Source: Acanthornis magna
Taxonomy: Eukaryota; Chordata; Aves; Passeriformes; Acanthizidae
DNA: 64,000 bases
Assembly: GCA_036785705.1 (NCBI GenBank)
Contig: JAWUZG010000970.1
Location: forward strand, 4,374,501-4,438,500
Reading direction: 5' to 3'
The notes under the pieces were generated by a model that saw only the letters and a program-made list of their open reading frames with translations, had not been told where the DNA came from and made no database searches. The position numbers and the translations under genes are program-made. Positions 35,801-49,821 of the stretch are shown one piece after another (the first letter of the stretch is position 1; every line of letters starts with the position of its first letter).

Positions 35801-37020
35801 GTTACATGAGATGAGTAAGGCTGCAGTCAGCAGCAGACCTTGCAGAGTCAGGCCTGAACGGCTCTGCAGCTGGGTACTGCTCACAATTGTTACTCCTACC
35901 AGGGAGGCTCCAAGCAGGAGTGGAGCACTCAAACTGTATCTCATGATGTTGAACACACACGAGTTAGTTTACTGTTTGGTACTAATAAAAGGTTTCCAAA
36001 GAAGACTGACTCCTGTGCAGCACGCAGACTTTCCTTGTACCACATCCAAGAGGGCTCCATGCTCTTTTCACTACTGGCTTGAAATGACACTCTCTTTTCA
36101 CCTTGTCAAGATGACACATACAGCGGAGCCAGTATTCTCTCCATCCTCTAAATTGTCTCTGGTGAACATAACTGCTATATATAAACACCAAAAAGAGAAT
36201 ATATTTTAGAAGCAAGCTCTGAGTCTATTTTCTCCTTCATCTAGATGTTTCATACGGTCTTCTAAGCTTAGATAGCATTACTCTTCACTTAGGCTACAGC
36301 CCTTGCCAGACTTAACAGGTATTTCACAATAAACTTAAAATAATTATTTTGATTAATCAAATCCTATGAAGCAAGAAAACCTGAATTAGGGGGACTGACA
36401 GTAAAATCCAGCAGCTGTGTAATTCAGAGGCTGGACAAAATTACTAGTATTGTTAGACTGTCCAGAAAAAAAGAAAAAACATCTTGCATGGTACCAACAG
36501 TTTTCATGAGAAAAAATTGTTTCAAACAATAATATTGCTGTTTATATAAAATACTGTTTTGGCATTCAGATTTAAAGAAACCTAAGTGGAATTATATTTG
36601 ATTTGATAATTTAAAAAAAAAAAAAACTAGAACACCAAAAATGTTTTCATCAACACATTTTGAAAATTTTAAACCCCTCAGATAACTTTTTTTTCCAAAG
36701 TCAATTCTCCGAAACAGAGAAAGGCTAGTACTTTTCATTTGAATAAGCCTAATACTTGGAAAAAGCCAAGACTAGATTCAACAAATTTTTGTGGTTTTAA
36801 GCTCATTTCTACATTTATTTATAGGATTTGTTCTCAGTTATTCTTTGGGAAGCTTTTATGTCTTTCCCCTTCTAGTCAGTACATTGGAATACTTTCACTA
36901 GCATAGCTGTCAACACAGTTTAACACAAGAAAATATTAGTGAATCTAATCACAGCACTGCAAGAGTTACATATTTCTATTCTGTAATGACTACTCTTATA
37001 CAAGTTAGCTAAAATGAATT
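32858..37020. other. Gene-free unique AT-rich sequence
   Basis: No recognised gene or mobile element. The 136-codon plus frame at 35,799-36,209 overlaps antisense frames of similar length and shows no family resemblance. Confidence 0.6.
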
Positions 37021-37058
37021 TTTGTTTTGTTTTGTTTGTTTGTTTGTTTTGTTAGCTG
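37021..37058 (+). repeat. (GTTTT)/(GTTT)n microsatellite
   Basis: TTTTG and TTTG units run without interruption for about 38 bp. It lies 285 bp before the CR1 element and is unrelated to its tail. Confidence 0.85.
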
Positions 37059-37342
37059 AAAGACTTTCTTTTGCCTAACTCTAAATACTCTGTGTCAAAG
37101 GACAACTGACTGGCTCCTCTTCCACGACTCTGGAAGTCATTTCTGCACATTCCACTGGGTTTCCTGCTAATGCACTTACAAGGAGCTATATGGGAAAGAG
37201 AGAAAGGTAACTCAAGAGATGACTGTATTGGATTCCAGAATACATGGACTTTGAGAACACTAGGACTGTTCGTATAAGGCAAGGGATGTTTCTCTTTTTC
37301 TGTAAGAAAATGCTGAGCTGTTTTTGCTATCTGTTTTTTATT

Positions 37343-38350
37343 TCATAGAATCATAGATTGATTTGGAATGGAAGGGACCTTAATAATCACATGGTGTTCT
37401 AATTCCTCTGCTGTGGGCAGGGATGCCACCCACTAGACCAGATTGCTCAAAGCTCCATCCAACCTGGCCTTAAACACTTCCAGGAATGGGGAGTCCACAA
37501 CTTTTCTGGGCAACCTGTGCCAGTGCATCAACACCCTCACAGGAAAGGATTTCTTGAAGGATTTCCTTCTGTCATCTAATCTAAATCCCATCAAATTCAG
37601 AACTTTTTCCCTTTATTTTGTCACTGTCTGGCCATGTAAAAATTAATTCTCCCTCTTTTTTTATAAGTCCCCTTTAAGTACTGGCAGGCCACAATGAGCC
37701 TTCTCTCCTCCAGGCAGAACAACATCACTCTCCAGTCTGTCTTAATAGGAGAGCTCCTCCAGCCCTCTGCTCATCTTTGTGGCCTCTTCTGGACCCCCTC
37801 TAACAGGAGCATGTCTTTCTTGTGCTGAGGACTCCAGATCTGGATGCAGCACTCCAGATGCAGCCTCATAAAGGAAGAGTAGAGAGGGAGAAGCACCGTC
37901 TTTCTACCTGCTAGCCACCTCTCTTTTGATGTAGCCCAGGATACCATTGGCCTTCTGGGCCACAAGTGAACTCTGTTGGCTTGTGTCCAGCTTTTCATCC
38001 AACAGAACCCCCCCCCCCCGTACTTCTCTCACGTGCAACACCTTGCACTTGAAATCGTTAAAGCTCATGAGGTTCTCGTGGATCCACTTCTCAGTTTTGT
38101 CCAGGCCCCCCGGATGTCATCCTGTCCTACTGTTGTGGCCAACCACAGCACTTGCTTTTGTGTCATCTACAAACTTGCTGAGGGTGCACTCAATCCCCCT
38201 GTCTGTGTCACTGATATTAAAGAGCACCAGCCCCAAGACAGAGCCCTGAAGGAGACCACTTCATGACCAGACTCCACCTGGACATAGAGCCATTGACCAC
38301 AACTCTCTGGCTGAGTCTATCCAGCCAATTCCTTTTCTATCAAATCTAGG
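37343..38350 (-). mobile_element. CR1 LINE, about 1 kb 3' part with reverse transcriptase relic
   Basis: The plus strand begins with the antisense CR1 tail (tcatagaatcatagat) and 'ggaatggaagggacct', then runs back through the 3' end into ORF2. On the minus strand the reverse transcriptase block QGSVLG is encoded at 38248-38231 and, in the same frame, the catalytic box FVDD at 38173-38162 (usually FADD in CR1), preceded by GIECTLSK. The C-terminal part, with ECCIQIWSPQHKKDMLLLE, lies in another frame at 37,771-37,998. So frameshifts and stops have killed the copy. The 5' side is lost near the NWLDR segment at about 38,345, meaning that most of ORF2 and all of ORF1 are missing. A run of 12 C at 38008-38019 is a later slippage expansion. 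The subfamily cannot be assigned by eye. Confidence 0.95.
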
Positions 38351-40250
38351 TATGCAGTTTACAGCTGAGAGCCCAGGTAGCAATTTTTTGGTGGACACAA
38401 AAATATTGTGATGGTCCTATCAATACACAGATAACTCCTGTCTTTTCCTGCTAGTTTTCTTGCTTTTAAAAAGGGCCAGTTCCACTGAGATTCCACTGGT
38501 GTACATTTTTGGCATACCATCTAGCGAATATTAGCTATTAAAAATCACTGTGTTCATCTCTCCACCTAACAGAGAATACTGCAGTGCATTAGAGGCACTT
38601 TCCTTCCCGTTCACAGTAGAATTCACTTAGGGATGGCCTATGCCACACCATGAAGCATATCAAAAGTGAGCCTGGAAGTACGAGGCTCAAGTTCCTTGAC
38701 TAGTAGAGTCTAAAAAGAGATTTAGCCTTCTTCCCATTAATTTCCCCAGCTGTGCATTCCTGCTGCTGATTTACATTTAGTCAAAGCTCTCATCTCTCTG
38801 GGCACTCACTAGTGGCTCAAGCTTCTCCTGAAAGCTTGTGCTCTCTCTGGAGAAGAGCACTCCTTCAATTTCCCATCCTGACTTTCTGCCCTCTCTGTAG
38901 CTGATACACTTTTGGTCTAAGTAAACAGTATATTTGACAAAGATCTTCTAAGTAGCTGCTATCAGCAGAGCTCAGTCACTCTGCATCAGTGTGCAGTATT
39001 TTATGCCTGGAATTTTAAAAAGCAGTTGGCATTTCCCATCTTAGCAGTGCAAGAACCAAATGAGTATTTTGGATGAGATCCGTTTGGAAAAGTGGCTTGG
39101 ATACTTTGACAACCTCCGCATCAACACCCCCATAGGTGTTAAAAAATCTAGCTTTTGGATGTCCTGAGAGCTACTGGAGTTCCAAGGCCTGTCTCAGTGC
39201 CTGTATTACAACAATACAGTGCACTGGGGATTGCCATCTGATGAAAGGCACGTGTACACAACTTTTAACCTGCTTAAAGCTTATGGCTTTAAGGCAGAAG
39301 CAAACTGCAGCATTTTTAAAACAGGCAGATAAAACTTCAAGAAGGAAATGTATTCAGGAGGGAGGACTGAAATGGAAGGATTTATAATGAGGACTGAATA
39401 AAATCAGTGAGTTGAAGATCCAACCAAATGTGATTATCTCCTAATGAGGACACACTCTATGACTAAATGTGTGCTATGACACTGCAGCCTGAGTGAGTAT
39501 TTTGTTTTCTTCTATAAGAGCTCTATTCCCCGAAAGTAAAATAGCACACAAGAACCACAAACATTCCCCGAAAGAGGATGTGGATGTAAAGGGAGAAATG
39601 TGACTTGCACTCCTGGCAAAAGCCAGCACTCACTACTGTGTCACCTGGATTCCTGACACTCTTCACATTTATATTTAATCAGCATCAGTCCTGATAAATT
39701 ATTTACCCTGGAGGAATGTAATGGGACGCCAGTTTGTCTGTGCATATGCTTTTATATTCGGCTTGGTGAAATAAGCAGGGTTGAGGGCTGGGGAGAAAGC
39801 TCTGATTTCTGTCAGTGGGATCCTTTCTATGCTCTGTTGCATACTTTATACAGCGCTGGTGTCCCCCTGTGACACAGGCATATTTGATACACCCTTGATA
39901 TGAGTGTCCTTAAAAGGGAAGTTCAGGGTAGTGGTTATACTTCAAAGTATGTAAAACACAACAAGTCTCAGAAACAATAAACTATCACACAGTAAGGTTG
40001 ATAGAGGAATGAAACCTAAGGGGTAAGACAAATTATTTAGCATCCAGAGCAAAACAACAGCATCAATATCCCAGAGAGCATAATCTTGCTTAACCTTACT
40101 TTTAAGGACTGGGCTTAAGGCGGTAAAAGCCAGTTTTGATAGCAGAAGTGCATACTCTTCCGCAATGCATTAGCCTTAAACGGCAGTTGCATTTCTATAG
40201 TACTGGTTACATGGCACAGATTGCTTTGCACGAAAAGGAAGTTAGAGAAT

Positions 40251-40274
40251 GCTGGAATGCCTGCTGGAATGCCT
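40251..40274 (+). repeat. 12-bp tandem duplication (GCTGGAATGCCT x2)
   Basis: Two exact copies, 40251-40262 and 40263-40274. Each contains GGAATG, the core bound by TEAD factors, so the duplication creates two such sites on the same face 12 bp apart. Either a chance replication slip or a regulatory site. Confidence 0.6.
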
Positions 40275-41001
40275 GCCTCTCACTAACTTTTGATAGCTTG
40301 TTAAGTTCTTTAGTCACAAATTTAATATTAAATTTAACTTAGATCTTAAGAGATTTAATTTCTAGATGACTTCCAAGTAAAGAGTTGCACTGCAGTGCAC
40401 CTGACTAAAATAATTTGATGGAATATTAGACAGCATACTAAAAAGAGTGATCTAAAATTTTTTAAAATTAAATTTTAAAGATAAATGTAGACAAAAACTA
40501 GCACTCAACAGAAAGATACAAGGAACAGTCTCCATGGCTAATGCACAGATAGGCTCTGTATTTCCACTTTGTCCCTTTGGTTTTCCATGTGTTTTATGGA
40601 ACAAAGAGCTACAGCCAAGAATAAAACAACCCCAGTTCACCTTATAGAACTGTAGCCCCAAAAACGTGAAAAATGTGTTGTGAAAAGGTGGAAGTAGAAA
40701 TATTTTTTGGTTCCTCATGAAGAATAATCTGGAATCAAAGCTGTTATGGCCAAAAACCTGCCCACACATCAAAGGCATTCAGAAATGCAAGAGCAGCAAC
40801 ACTTTTGAGGGGACTCAATGTAGACACATTGAAGGCAGAATTCCCCGCTCAAAGGATATCTTTCCCCTATTAAGATAGTACTGTCACCCTTGGGGTACAA
40901 GATTACTCTAGCAAGCTATCTCTCCAACTTTTAAAATAGATAACAAAAAGACTAAATTAAATTCTGCTTTTAGTACAAGTTTACTTTCATTCAACCTGAG
41001 T

Positions 41002-41018
41002 GGGAGGGTGGGGTAGGG
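41002..41018 (+). other. Strict short-loop G-quadruplex motif
   Basis: GGGAGGGTGGGGTAGGG: four G-tracts with loops of 1, 1 and 2 nt. This is the strongest quadruplex candidate on the plus strand. It sits in AT-rich sequence 85-100 bp before the acidic open frame at 41,131. No CpG island or promoter signature accompanies it. Confidence 0.75.
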
Positions 41019-41698
41019 AGGAAGATACTCCCTACCTCCTTCTAGCTTTGGATCAACACTCATCCTTTTTAACAATGCCTAGAGGAAACTTTCGGTAACC
41101 ATCTTGTTGAAATAAAGGCAACATTTCCTTGTGGAGGCTGGTAAGGAGAGAAAAGAATTAGCCCAGCTAGAAGAAAAGAATGAGGGTGATGAGATGGAAA
41201 ACAGTGATTTTGATCTTGATTCAGCGCAGGATCAGAGATGGGAGGGAAATATGACTCTAAGCCACCCATCTGCCCTCCTACTTCTGGTACAGAATGAAAC
41301 TGTACCCAGTTTCCCCAGACACAACTCCTACATGCCTGGGTGAGAAAAGTGTGGAGCATATAGATTGGAATTGGAATCATTCCATTTTCACTAGGATAAA
41401 TTCTTCCTTGTTAGGCCAGGCCTTGGCTCCCTGAGCAGCATATTGCAGGGGCTTTGCATGAACAAATGGGGTAGTTTTATGATCACAAATGGGAAGGACG
41501 CCAGTCCATGGCACAATCTCTCTGTTAGAAACCCTTGATCTGAAGTCTGGGTCATAAGTTGGCACCAAAATAGAAACACTCAAGTGATAGATGAATGGAC
41601 AAACTACAGACCACCAGATAGGAAAAAATATGATACCCTAATGTGAGACCCCACAGGCAGGAAAGAAGATCTGGACAATGTTACAAAAGACAGGGGAA

Positions 41699-41713
41699 AG
41701 AGAGAGAGAGAGA
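41699..41713 (+). repeat. Short (AG)n tract
   Basis: Six to seven AG units inside a purine-rich stretch. Below usual microsatellite length. Confidence 0.6.
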
Positions 41714-44700
41714 AAGGAACCACAAATATCACAAATATATATGCACAATATTATGACCAAACCAAGAGATAAGGGTGCTGCACGGTCATTTTATGTTTGC
41801 ATCAAATGTATACCGGCTAGCTTAATTGCTTCTTTGATTCTGAAAACTTAGTTATGTATCCATCTGTTTGCTTATATAGGAACTGACATGCTTTCTCAGT
41901 CTGATCCAGTCCCAATGGATTGCTATTGATGGGAGAATAATTCTGTACAAACAATGTACAAAATAGCTAAACGTGTTATTTACTGTTTAACTTGTACTTG
42001 CTATTGACTCCTCTCTTAATGTCATTTTATAAAATGCCATCTCATCATTTTTCTGGTGCCATTATTATGAAGACTTAGTTTTCTATTAGGCTATAGTAAA
42101 ACTTGAAGTTGCTGATAGCAGAGTTTCATCAATTTCTCCTCTTCAGGGTGAAATGCCCTGGTTCATGGCCACCATGCATCACAAGGTGTTAACTTCATAT
42201 TCATTTGATATTATATTGGCAGCCTCCCAGAAAAGGGTTTATTTAGGTACTTGTATAGCACTTATAACTGTGGTATCTGGTGTCTTCCAGAATTCAACCC
42301 TTATAAATACATGTGCTTATCCACAGTTTCTGTGTCTGCAATGGAGTAATACCACCCAAAATAACCCCTTCCCTCATTCTAAGCTGCAGCTCTTCAAACC
42401 TGGCTGCTAAGATATCATTGCTGAAACAGCTGGTGAAGCCAGCCTAAGCACAGAAAGGCAAACTCCCCATGATCCTCTACAGCACGTGTAAGCAAACCAA
42501 GAAGCTGGGAAACTGTCTTATGGAAAGGTTTGCCAGGAAGTTAAAATAATGCTGAGTGAAAGTAAGGTGGTGAAATACCAAGTAGTTCTGCTGATGAACC
42601 CTACCTGTGCTGTCTCTGCTCAGCTAAAGAATTTTAAGGATGAACGCAGCACAGAAAAATGCTGCCTAAGAGCATAGGTGGTAAGAATATTGACCAAAGA
42701 CTGTGAAAGTACAAGCCAGCACTGGAACAACCCTTTTCAACATCTACACAATGTCAGTACCGTTGTCAACAGTGGGGAGTTTGAATACATTCCTTGAGAA
42801 GCCTATCTTTACTCAGGAACTTCCAATTACAGGCAAAGTCAGTGATGCTGTAACATTCACAAAAGAGAGCAGAGAGTGAAATATTACTGGACCAGGTTGA
42901 TTAAAGTTGACAAGAAGGATCTTTACTCACAGCTTCTACCATGGAAGTTCTCCAAGGACCATACTGACCTTCCCATAAAACATGAAATGGTTTAGGCAAA
43001 ATTTCATTCAGGAAAAATACTGAAAAAAAGTATTTTGCATTCATCATAAATTTTCACTTATTTCTCAGGTGACTTTAACAAAATGGAATTTGGAACCTTG
43101 TGGTTAAAATACTCATAACAGGATTCATGGTCCTTCATACCACAGAAAAAAGCCTGGAAGAATTACATCTGAATTTTACAATGGCAACTAGTGGCAAGCG
43201 ACATTGTGTTACATGATCTGTGCTACTTGTTTTATGTTACAGCAGAACAAAACAACCTGCAAGCTTCAGTTGTAGGGAGACTGCCTGACCTCTCCAGATA
43301 AGATTCCAGGACAAATGTAGCCAACTAAATATCCTTTTCCTTATTTATGACAATGTTCTGGTAGCTTGTTCCAAACATCATTGCTTCTTCACACACCAGT
43401 TTGCTGCTTTATACTTTATAAACTTCAAGCCAGGTTTGAGGACAGTGAAGAGCCTTTTAATACCTTTCTGAACAACCACTCTTTTAAATAAAAAACAAAG
43501 TGCATAGTACATACCATAGGAAGAACACGTACTACTTCAGAAGCATGCATCAGCAAATCCCTTATAGACGGGGAGTACTATCAGGGCCCGTGACAACACT
43601 GATGGAGATACAGGAATGTGCATCCAGATGATGAGGCTGTCCTTTGGCCTGCTTACACCAGCTAAATGGAGCCAGCCTAGAAATCTTTCCACAAGACTAA
43701 GAGCATCAAAGCTACCACATTAGCCATGCTTCTGTGCAGGCATGAGAGAGTTATGAGTGATGAAGCATAGCAGGCTGACTAACAGCAAAGCCTTGCTCTG
43801 TGCCAGCCACACATCCACCACAACGCACACAAGGAAATCCACCTACAGCAGGTTCATTACAGAGTCCTCTGTGAGGGAGAGGAACCATGGGTAGCAAATT
43901 CATCTACCGGATGGTGCATAAGGAAAAGTGCATGTGATCAACTGCATGCCCACCTGGCTTGTCCCCCTTATTCACCCGTGGCACTGTCATTCTCAACTTC
44001 TCTATTAATCAACTTCTGGTAGAAACTGAAACTTCACTCAGTGGGTTCACTGCTCTTACAACCTCAAACATCTCTTTTGGAAAAAAAAAAAAGACGGAGC
44101 TTTGATCTCTGAGAAGGTCATTATACTTTATAGCTTTAAACACGACATGCAACCTAGAAATGAATCTTTGAACAGGCTTTTGGTACATGTTACACACAGC
44201 TGTCATTTATTATTGTTAATAAAAGTTTATTAGTAATGTTTCACAATCTTATCCTTGTAAACAAATAAAAAGGAACAAATCCATGGTGTTTGGTTTGGGT
44301 TGTTTGGGTTTATTTTTCCCATCAAAAAATTGAAATTATTCAAAAAATTGCATTAATTTTTGAGTTCTATAGCACAGATCGTATTTTAAAATCATATGAG
44401 GTTTTCAGTAGCAGTGAGCATGCATGTAATGAAGAAGTCTGGAATAACTTTGAATTTCACTATGTGCTACTGACGCACACTCACACAGGGAACAAAATCT
44501 GTAATGGATAAAAAAACTTTAATTTCACAAACCTCACCCCCCTCTTCCAAGACATTCCATAGCAACCATGCAGTAAACAGTAAACGAAACAGATCTTCAC
44601 TGATCACCCATTTATTTTTTGCTATTGATTACACCACATTTTTCAAGGTGGGAAGGATATGGTTCTCTCTTAACTCTCTCTCTTTTGATTAACCTCAGTA

Positions 44701-46648
44701 GTGCTATCTCTACAATAGAATAATAATTAATTTGCTTCAAGCTGTTAATATTATAGCATTGATAGAAGTTTCTCAGTTTGCTGATAAAGCTCAACTTTTT
44801 TACAGATTCCCATATTCAGTGGCTATTCTGGGAGGCACTGACCAGCTTGGAATAACTCAGTATGTTACAGGACGAGATCCCAAGAAATGTTGAGATGTAT
44901 TCCCAACTTTGGCACTGACACTAATTGTTATCTGAAGCAAATAACTGACTTCTCTGACTTGATGTGACTGGGTAGACTTTAAATCAGTGACTACCTTCAA
45001 ACAAGGGAAGGATTTTACCTCTAACCAGCAAGAGATGGGGTTTCCCTTTTTCAAAATGGTGATCCATAGAATCAAAATCTATTTTTAATTAATTATTTAT
45101 CTGATGAACATGTTTCCTCCCTCTGTAAGAAGAATGATCAGGAACAAATTCAGTTGCTCAAATTCACCCAACAAAGGTGTCTGCAACTTTTAAGTGCAGA
45201 TGATTATATTCTTCTTGTACAGTGTGCAAATATATAATGCATATTGTGTTAGTTACTTGTCCTTAGCACCAAGTCAAAACACTCACTTCCATTATACATT
45301 TTCCCATATGAAAATTCAACTGCTCAGTCAAATATTCATGAGAACTGTGACCTTGCCAAAAAGGGGGAACAGGCAAACTCAAAGGCGGGCCAAAGAAAAT
45401 TAACAGAATCTTTCAAAACGCACCACTCCCCACACCCTTCAATGTTCACACTGTTTTATCTATTAACTAATGCTGGTAAAGCAATCAGAAATTTAAAAGC
45501 CTCACCACATTAAGAGATGGGCACAAATCAAAGCCTAAAAGTCTCTAATGGTTTGAATTCAAATTTATTTGGCAGCATGGACCCATCTTTGATTTAATGG
45601 CTAAGTAACAAATACTCGTCTGGGAGAAAAAGAATAAGCTGCTTCCCAAACATAGACCAAAATCCCTGTGAGATTTTGGACCACACAGTCTTGTTCTTCT
45701 TTAATGGACTCCAGTAATTTGTGAAATTACATTTTATCTCATAAGTAAAATATAAAGAAGGATGCTTCCAACACACTGAAGTACGATAAGTTTCTGGTTT
45801 TGGTTTGAGTTTTTTTTCTTTTCTTGCAGTATAATTTTTTATTGGCATCATATCCATAAATCGACTATTTGGTTAAGGAAGACAGAACATTTTCAACATA
45901 TTCTCAACACAAAAATTAATCTTAGGGGGCCTATTCTCACTCATCTTTTTATCACATCTGAGTTCTTCTTTAAAAATTATTCCAGCTACAGGTTAATAGC
46001 CTTTCATCCTCATGTCAAATAAATGTCACCTTATAACACTACTTTTGAGTTTCCACAGTTGGCTTTTAAAAACAGGTAGGCATGTATTGGAGGAGTCTGA
46101 GTTTCAAGGGACCTGAATGTCTAGATTGATGTCCCTTTAATCAAAATCCCATGTCTTCTATATTTTCAGGGTATCAATATCTAATATATTCTTCATGAAT
46201 ACCAGCATGATGGACAAAAGCTGTTCTCATTAGACCAGCATAACACACTGATTTCAGTACAGGCTGCATGTGTATGATGTTGCAAAAACCCACTGATGAT
46301 ACAGTAAAGAAATAAGCAGAAATCACACAAAAACCTGCTAACATTTATTTAGATTGAAGTATTTGCTTAGTTTTATATTTTGTCGTGTGGAAATGATCAG
46401 TTCTGTTTTCTACACAGTGTCCTTATTTTCTTTTTTATGTCTTAACTAGAATTGGATTGTTGGGTGGCTCTTCTGCCTTCCTCTTCCCCCGCTCCCCCAT
46501 TTTATTCCCGTGTTTAATATTTTAGTTTTTCCACATTCTGTTTAGTTATTGAGTTTAGCTGATTCACGATTCTGGTTTCATTGTTTGTTTGTATAATTTT
46601 GTTGGGGTGTAAATAGCTGTTGTTTTTTATTTGTTATTTAAATTTGTT

Positions 46649-46662
46649 GTTCCCATGGTAAC
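46649..46662. promoter_or_regulatory. Near-palindromic RFX X-box-like site
   Basis: GTTCCCATGGTAAC has the two half-sites of an X-box separated by AT: the right half (GGTAAC) is perfect and the left (GTTCCC) has one deviation. It lies alone in T-rich sequence with no visible promoter. X-boxes mark ciliary and MHC class II genes, but there is no gene here to link it to. Confidence 0.35.
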
Positions 46663-49600
46663 TCTTTAGTGCATTTTTTCCTGAGGTTTGAAGCATGCTT
46701 TTGGGCTTTGTTGTGATGGTCTGGTAATCTTCATCAGACTGCAACATGTCTTTACATTTTTCTTCATGTTTGGACTGTCTTAGTTTCTTAACTTTTTGCT
46801 GATTCTGGTAGCTTAGTATACTGCAATTACTATAATGGTATTTAAATAAACGGGAAGGTACATAAGATATAAAATTCATACAGCAAAAACAGATACACAA
46901 TTTAAATATAATCGATACACAGGTGTAAGGCAATCTATTCCTTTTCAATCTAGACCTTATACTGTTAGGAAGATCTCCCATCCTGTGTATGGAAGTACAT
47001 ATAATGGTCCCTGTGTGTGCTGGGCCTAATTCTGCTTTGCATGTCCCAGTCCATCTATAGCACAAAAGCAGCTGAAGGAGAACTTAAAGTATAACCTGCA
47101 CCCCTGAAAGGAATTTCTCAAGATATTAAAAAAAATTACAAAGGTAATAGTGATAACTCTGTTCACTTGTACAAAGCTCTCCACATGGAACCAGGGACTG
47201 AATTTCCCGACCACTGCTGCACTCCACTCTGTTCACAGCAGTGGACAGTGTGGTTCTGAGGTTGCTCTGGTTTCTTGTAAGAACTAGGCACATCTGAGGA
47301 CAGCCCCAGACTTCAGAGGGATCTAAAACTGGCTCAGAGCTACTCCTGTCCCTTCTGTTTCCTGTCCAAGTATAGCTGAGTTAAAGCAGGGCATCAGACT
47401 CGCTGTGTAACAGTGACCTGAAACCATATTAAGGCCTCCACCACAGAGCTCCCATCTGAGTCATGAGAACAGTGGGTCTAGTTGTCCACATTTTGAAGCT
47501 GTGTTTTGGAAACAAATTTGCCAGTTTTGTTAAAAGCTCAGAATGCCGAACTCTGCAAAAGCTGCAGATATCCCTTACAGAAACTGTACAAGGTAGAAAA
47601 AAGGCACAGTACTGATAAATCCTGATTACATGCAGCACACCCATATCCCGATACGTGTCAGTGCCAGAGAGAGGCAATTATTCAGTATGTTATGCTAAAC
47701 ACAAAAAATAGAGCTGTGCTGAGCTAAATGTGAAAATCTAACTTTATTTTTCTATTGTAATCACACGCATTTAGAAGACCTAGATAACTTTTCTCTTTTA
47801 TTTCTTATGAAATTCAGATTGTTACTGCCATGCAAAAGTTTTCAAGTAACTTGTCCCCAATGTCCCCATGGCTTCTTTTCTTCTATAATGTTTAGCCTTT
47901 AAACTTCCTTGTAGAATAAGCAATTCTTGATATGACTGGCTATTAAAAAAAAAGTTATAAATTAGTCATATGATAGGCTAGCATTTTGAAATAAATTCTG
48001 TAAGATTTTTCTGGAATCGTCAAAATAGCCTCTAAAGATAGTACTGATTGAAAGTTTTACATTTTACTTTGTAAGGGCAGCTCTGTAAGCATAATTCTTC
48101 ATGTCTATTTCTACTAAAGAAAATGTACAAAAGCAAACAATCTAAGTTCTCAATGCAGACTTTTAAGAATGTACAAAATTTGAGAGGGCTATGGATATGT
48201 ATGATTGAACGGCACAAGTTCAGAGCTTTCTGCACTCAGGATGATGAGAGAACATTTGAATTCCTGGGGAAGTATGCAAACCACTTGCTAAAAGGGCCAT
48301 TATGGAAACATTTAATAATAGAAATAATTATGTGCATCATCCTTTTTTTCGAAGTGGCAGGACAGAAGCAGCTTTGAGATTTGATTCAGGTAATCAGCAC
48401 ACTCAGGAAAACCTCAATCACTTAACACCATTCATAGTTGAAAGGTAATATTTGCAACCCAAGAAACTACAGGTGGATTTAAGAGATTTAAATTAGGGAA
48501 GTCTTTGATCATTCTGTATCAGCTTTGGAATGAAAAGGAAAGCACGCAGAAACAACTCTACAGGGGAGAAAGCTCACCTAATCCTTTTTTTTTGTGCATG
48601 TGACTTGGTAAATTGAGCATTGATTGATTTAGATTAGTCTTAATCTTTATACCTAATCTTTTCTTTGGTAGAAATGGATTATGGTAGCACAATTTTCTTT
48701 ATAAAACCTCCTCTTGAAGAATGTGCTAATTTCAGATACTATTTATTTAGATAATTTTGGAAGAATACTACCAAATTTAATGATAACCTCATCAAAAATT
48801 GTTGTAGTTTGTTTTCTCAAAACATCCCACAGTAAGAGCAATTCTGTGATATGGTCAACAGAGCAAAGAATTATAATTATGGCCAGTAAATTATACAGGA
48901 TTTTGGATGAGATAATTCTGTTTGGTTTCAAGAGTAAAGCGCTGATTTCATTCTTACTACCATTCTGTAGGATGTTTCCACAGGGAAAATCTGAGCTAAA
49001 GCAGAATCTCTCCTATCTTCCTTTTGGCCTCTACCTACTACAGAGCATAACAATTATAAACTGATAAATCATTTGAATGGTTATGACATCTTCCATTGAC
49101 TAGCAGGGCAGTGGTACATACACACATACTGCTGCCAACATTAAATAATTGTCAACTGAATTACCTAAATGATGATTTAGGCTCAGCTAAGCTTTTAAGG
49201 GCAACATTTTTTTCTCTCAAAAAGGGATGATGGTTGTACTTCCTATATTCAGATCTTGTTACCCTTTTAAACTCCAATTCATGAGTTTGCTGATTTCACT
49301 AGGCATTTTGCCCATGCTGACAGGGCAGGATATTGGAGCTGAGTCCTGCCATATAGACTTAGGAGAAGGAAAAGGTATGCTGAGTTTGTAAACCTAAATT
49401 CCCACTAATGTGTGGACAAGAACAAGTTTCAGGTACAATGGCACAGGTACACAAGTGTGCTTCGTTCCACATATTTTTATATTCTGCAAAGTTATAAAAA
49501 ATTTCCAACCTTTGGATGTATTAATTTTGTCATGTTCTCATGTCCACCCATAAAGAAAAAATTTAAAAGATATAAAAGTGCTCCAATAGTGTTCCAATAA

Positions 49601-49821
49601 CTGATAGGCATAAGTGTGTTTGTTTAAGCAGCAGCCTTTGCCCCAAAGAGAAGTTCTCACTTATGTCAATACAGTTACTATAATATTTGTAGAGACTCAC
49701 TAAAATATCTGGAGTTTGGTTATACTTTTTCCTCTTTGAGAAGGGTAAAAAGATGGTGTAGGCTGGGAACGCAGAGATGGTCAGGATGAACAGAAGTCCT
49801 TGCTAAACTTGGATTAGCTAT

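Noticed and set aside
46634..47065. 143-codon minus frame
   Set aside because: Lys/Asn/Cys-rich, driven by T-rich plus-strand composition, with no domain and no splice or start context.
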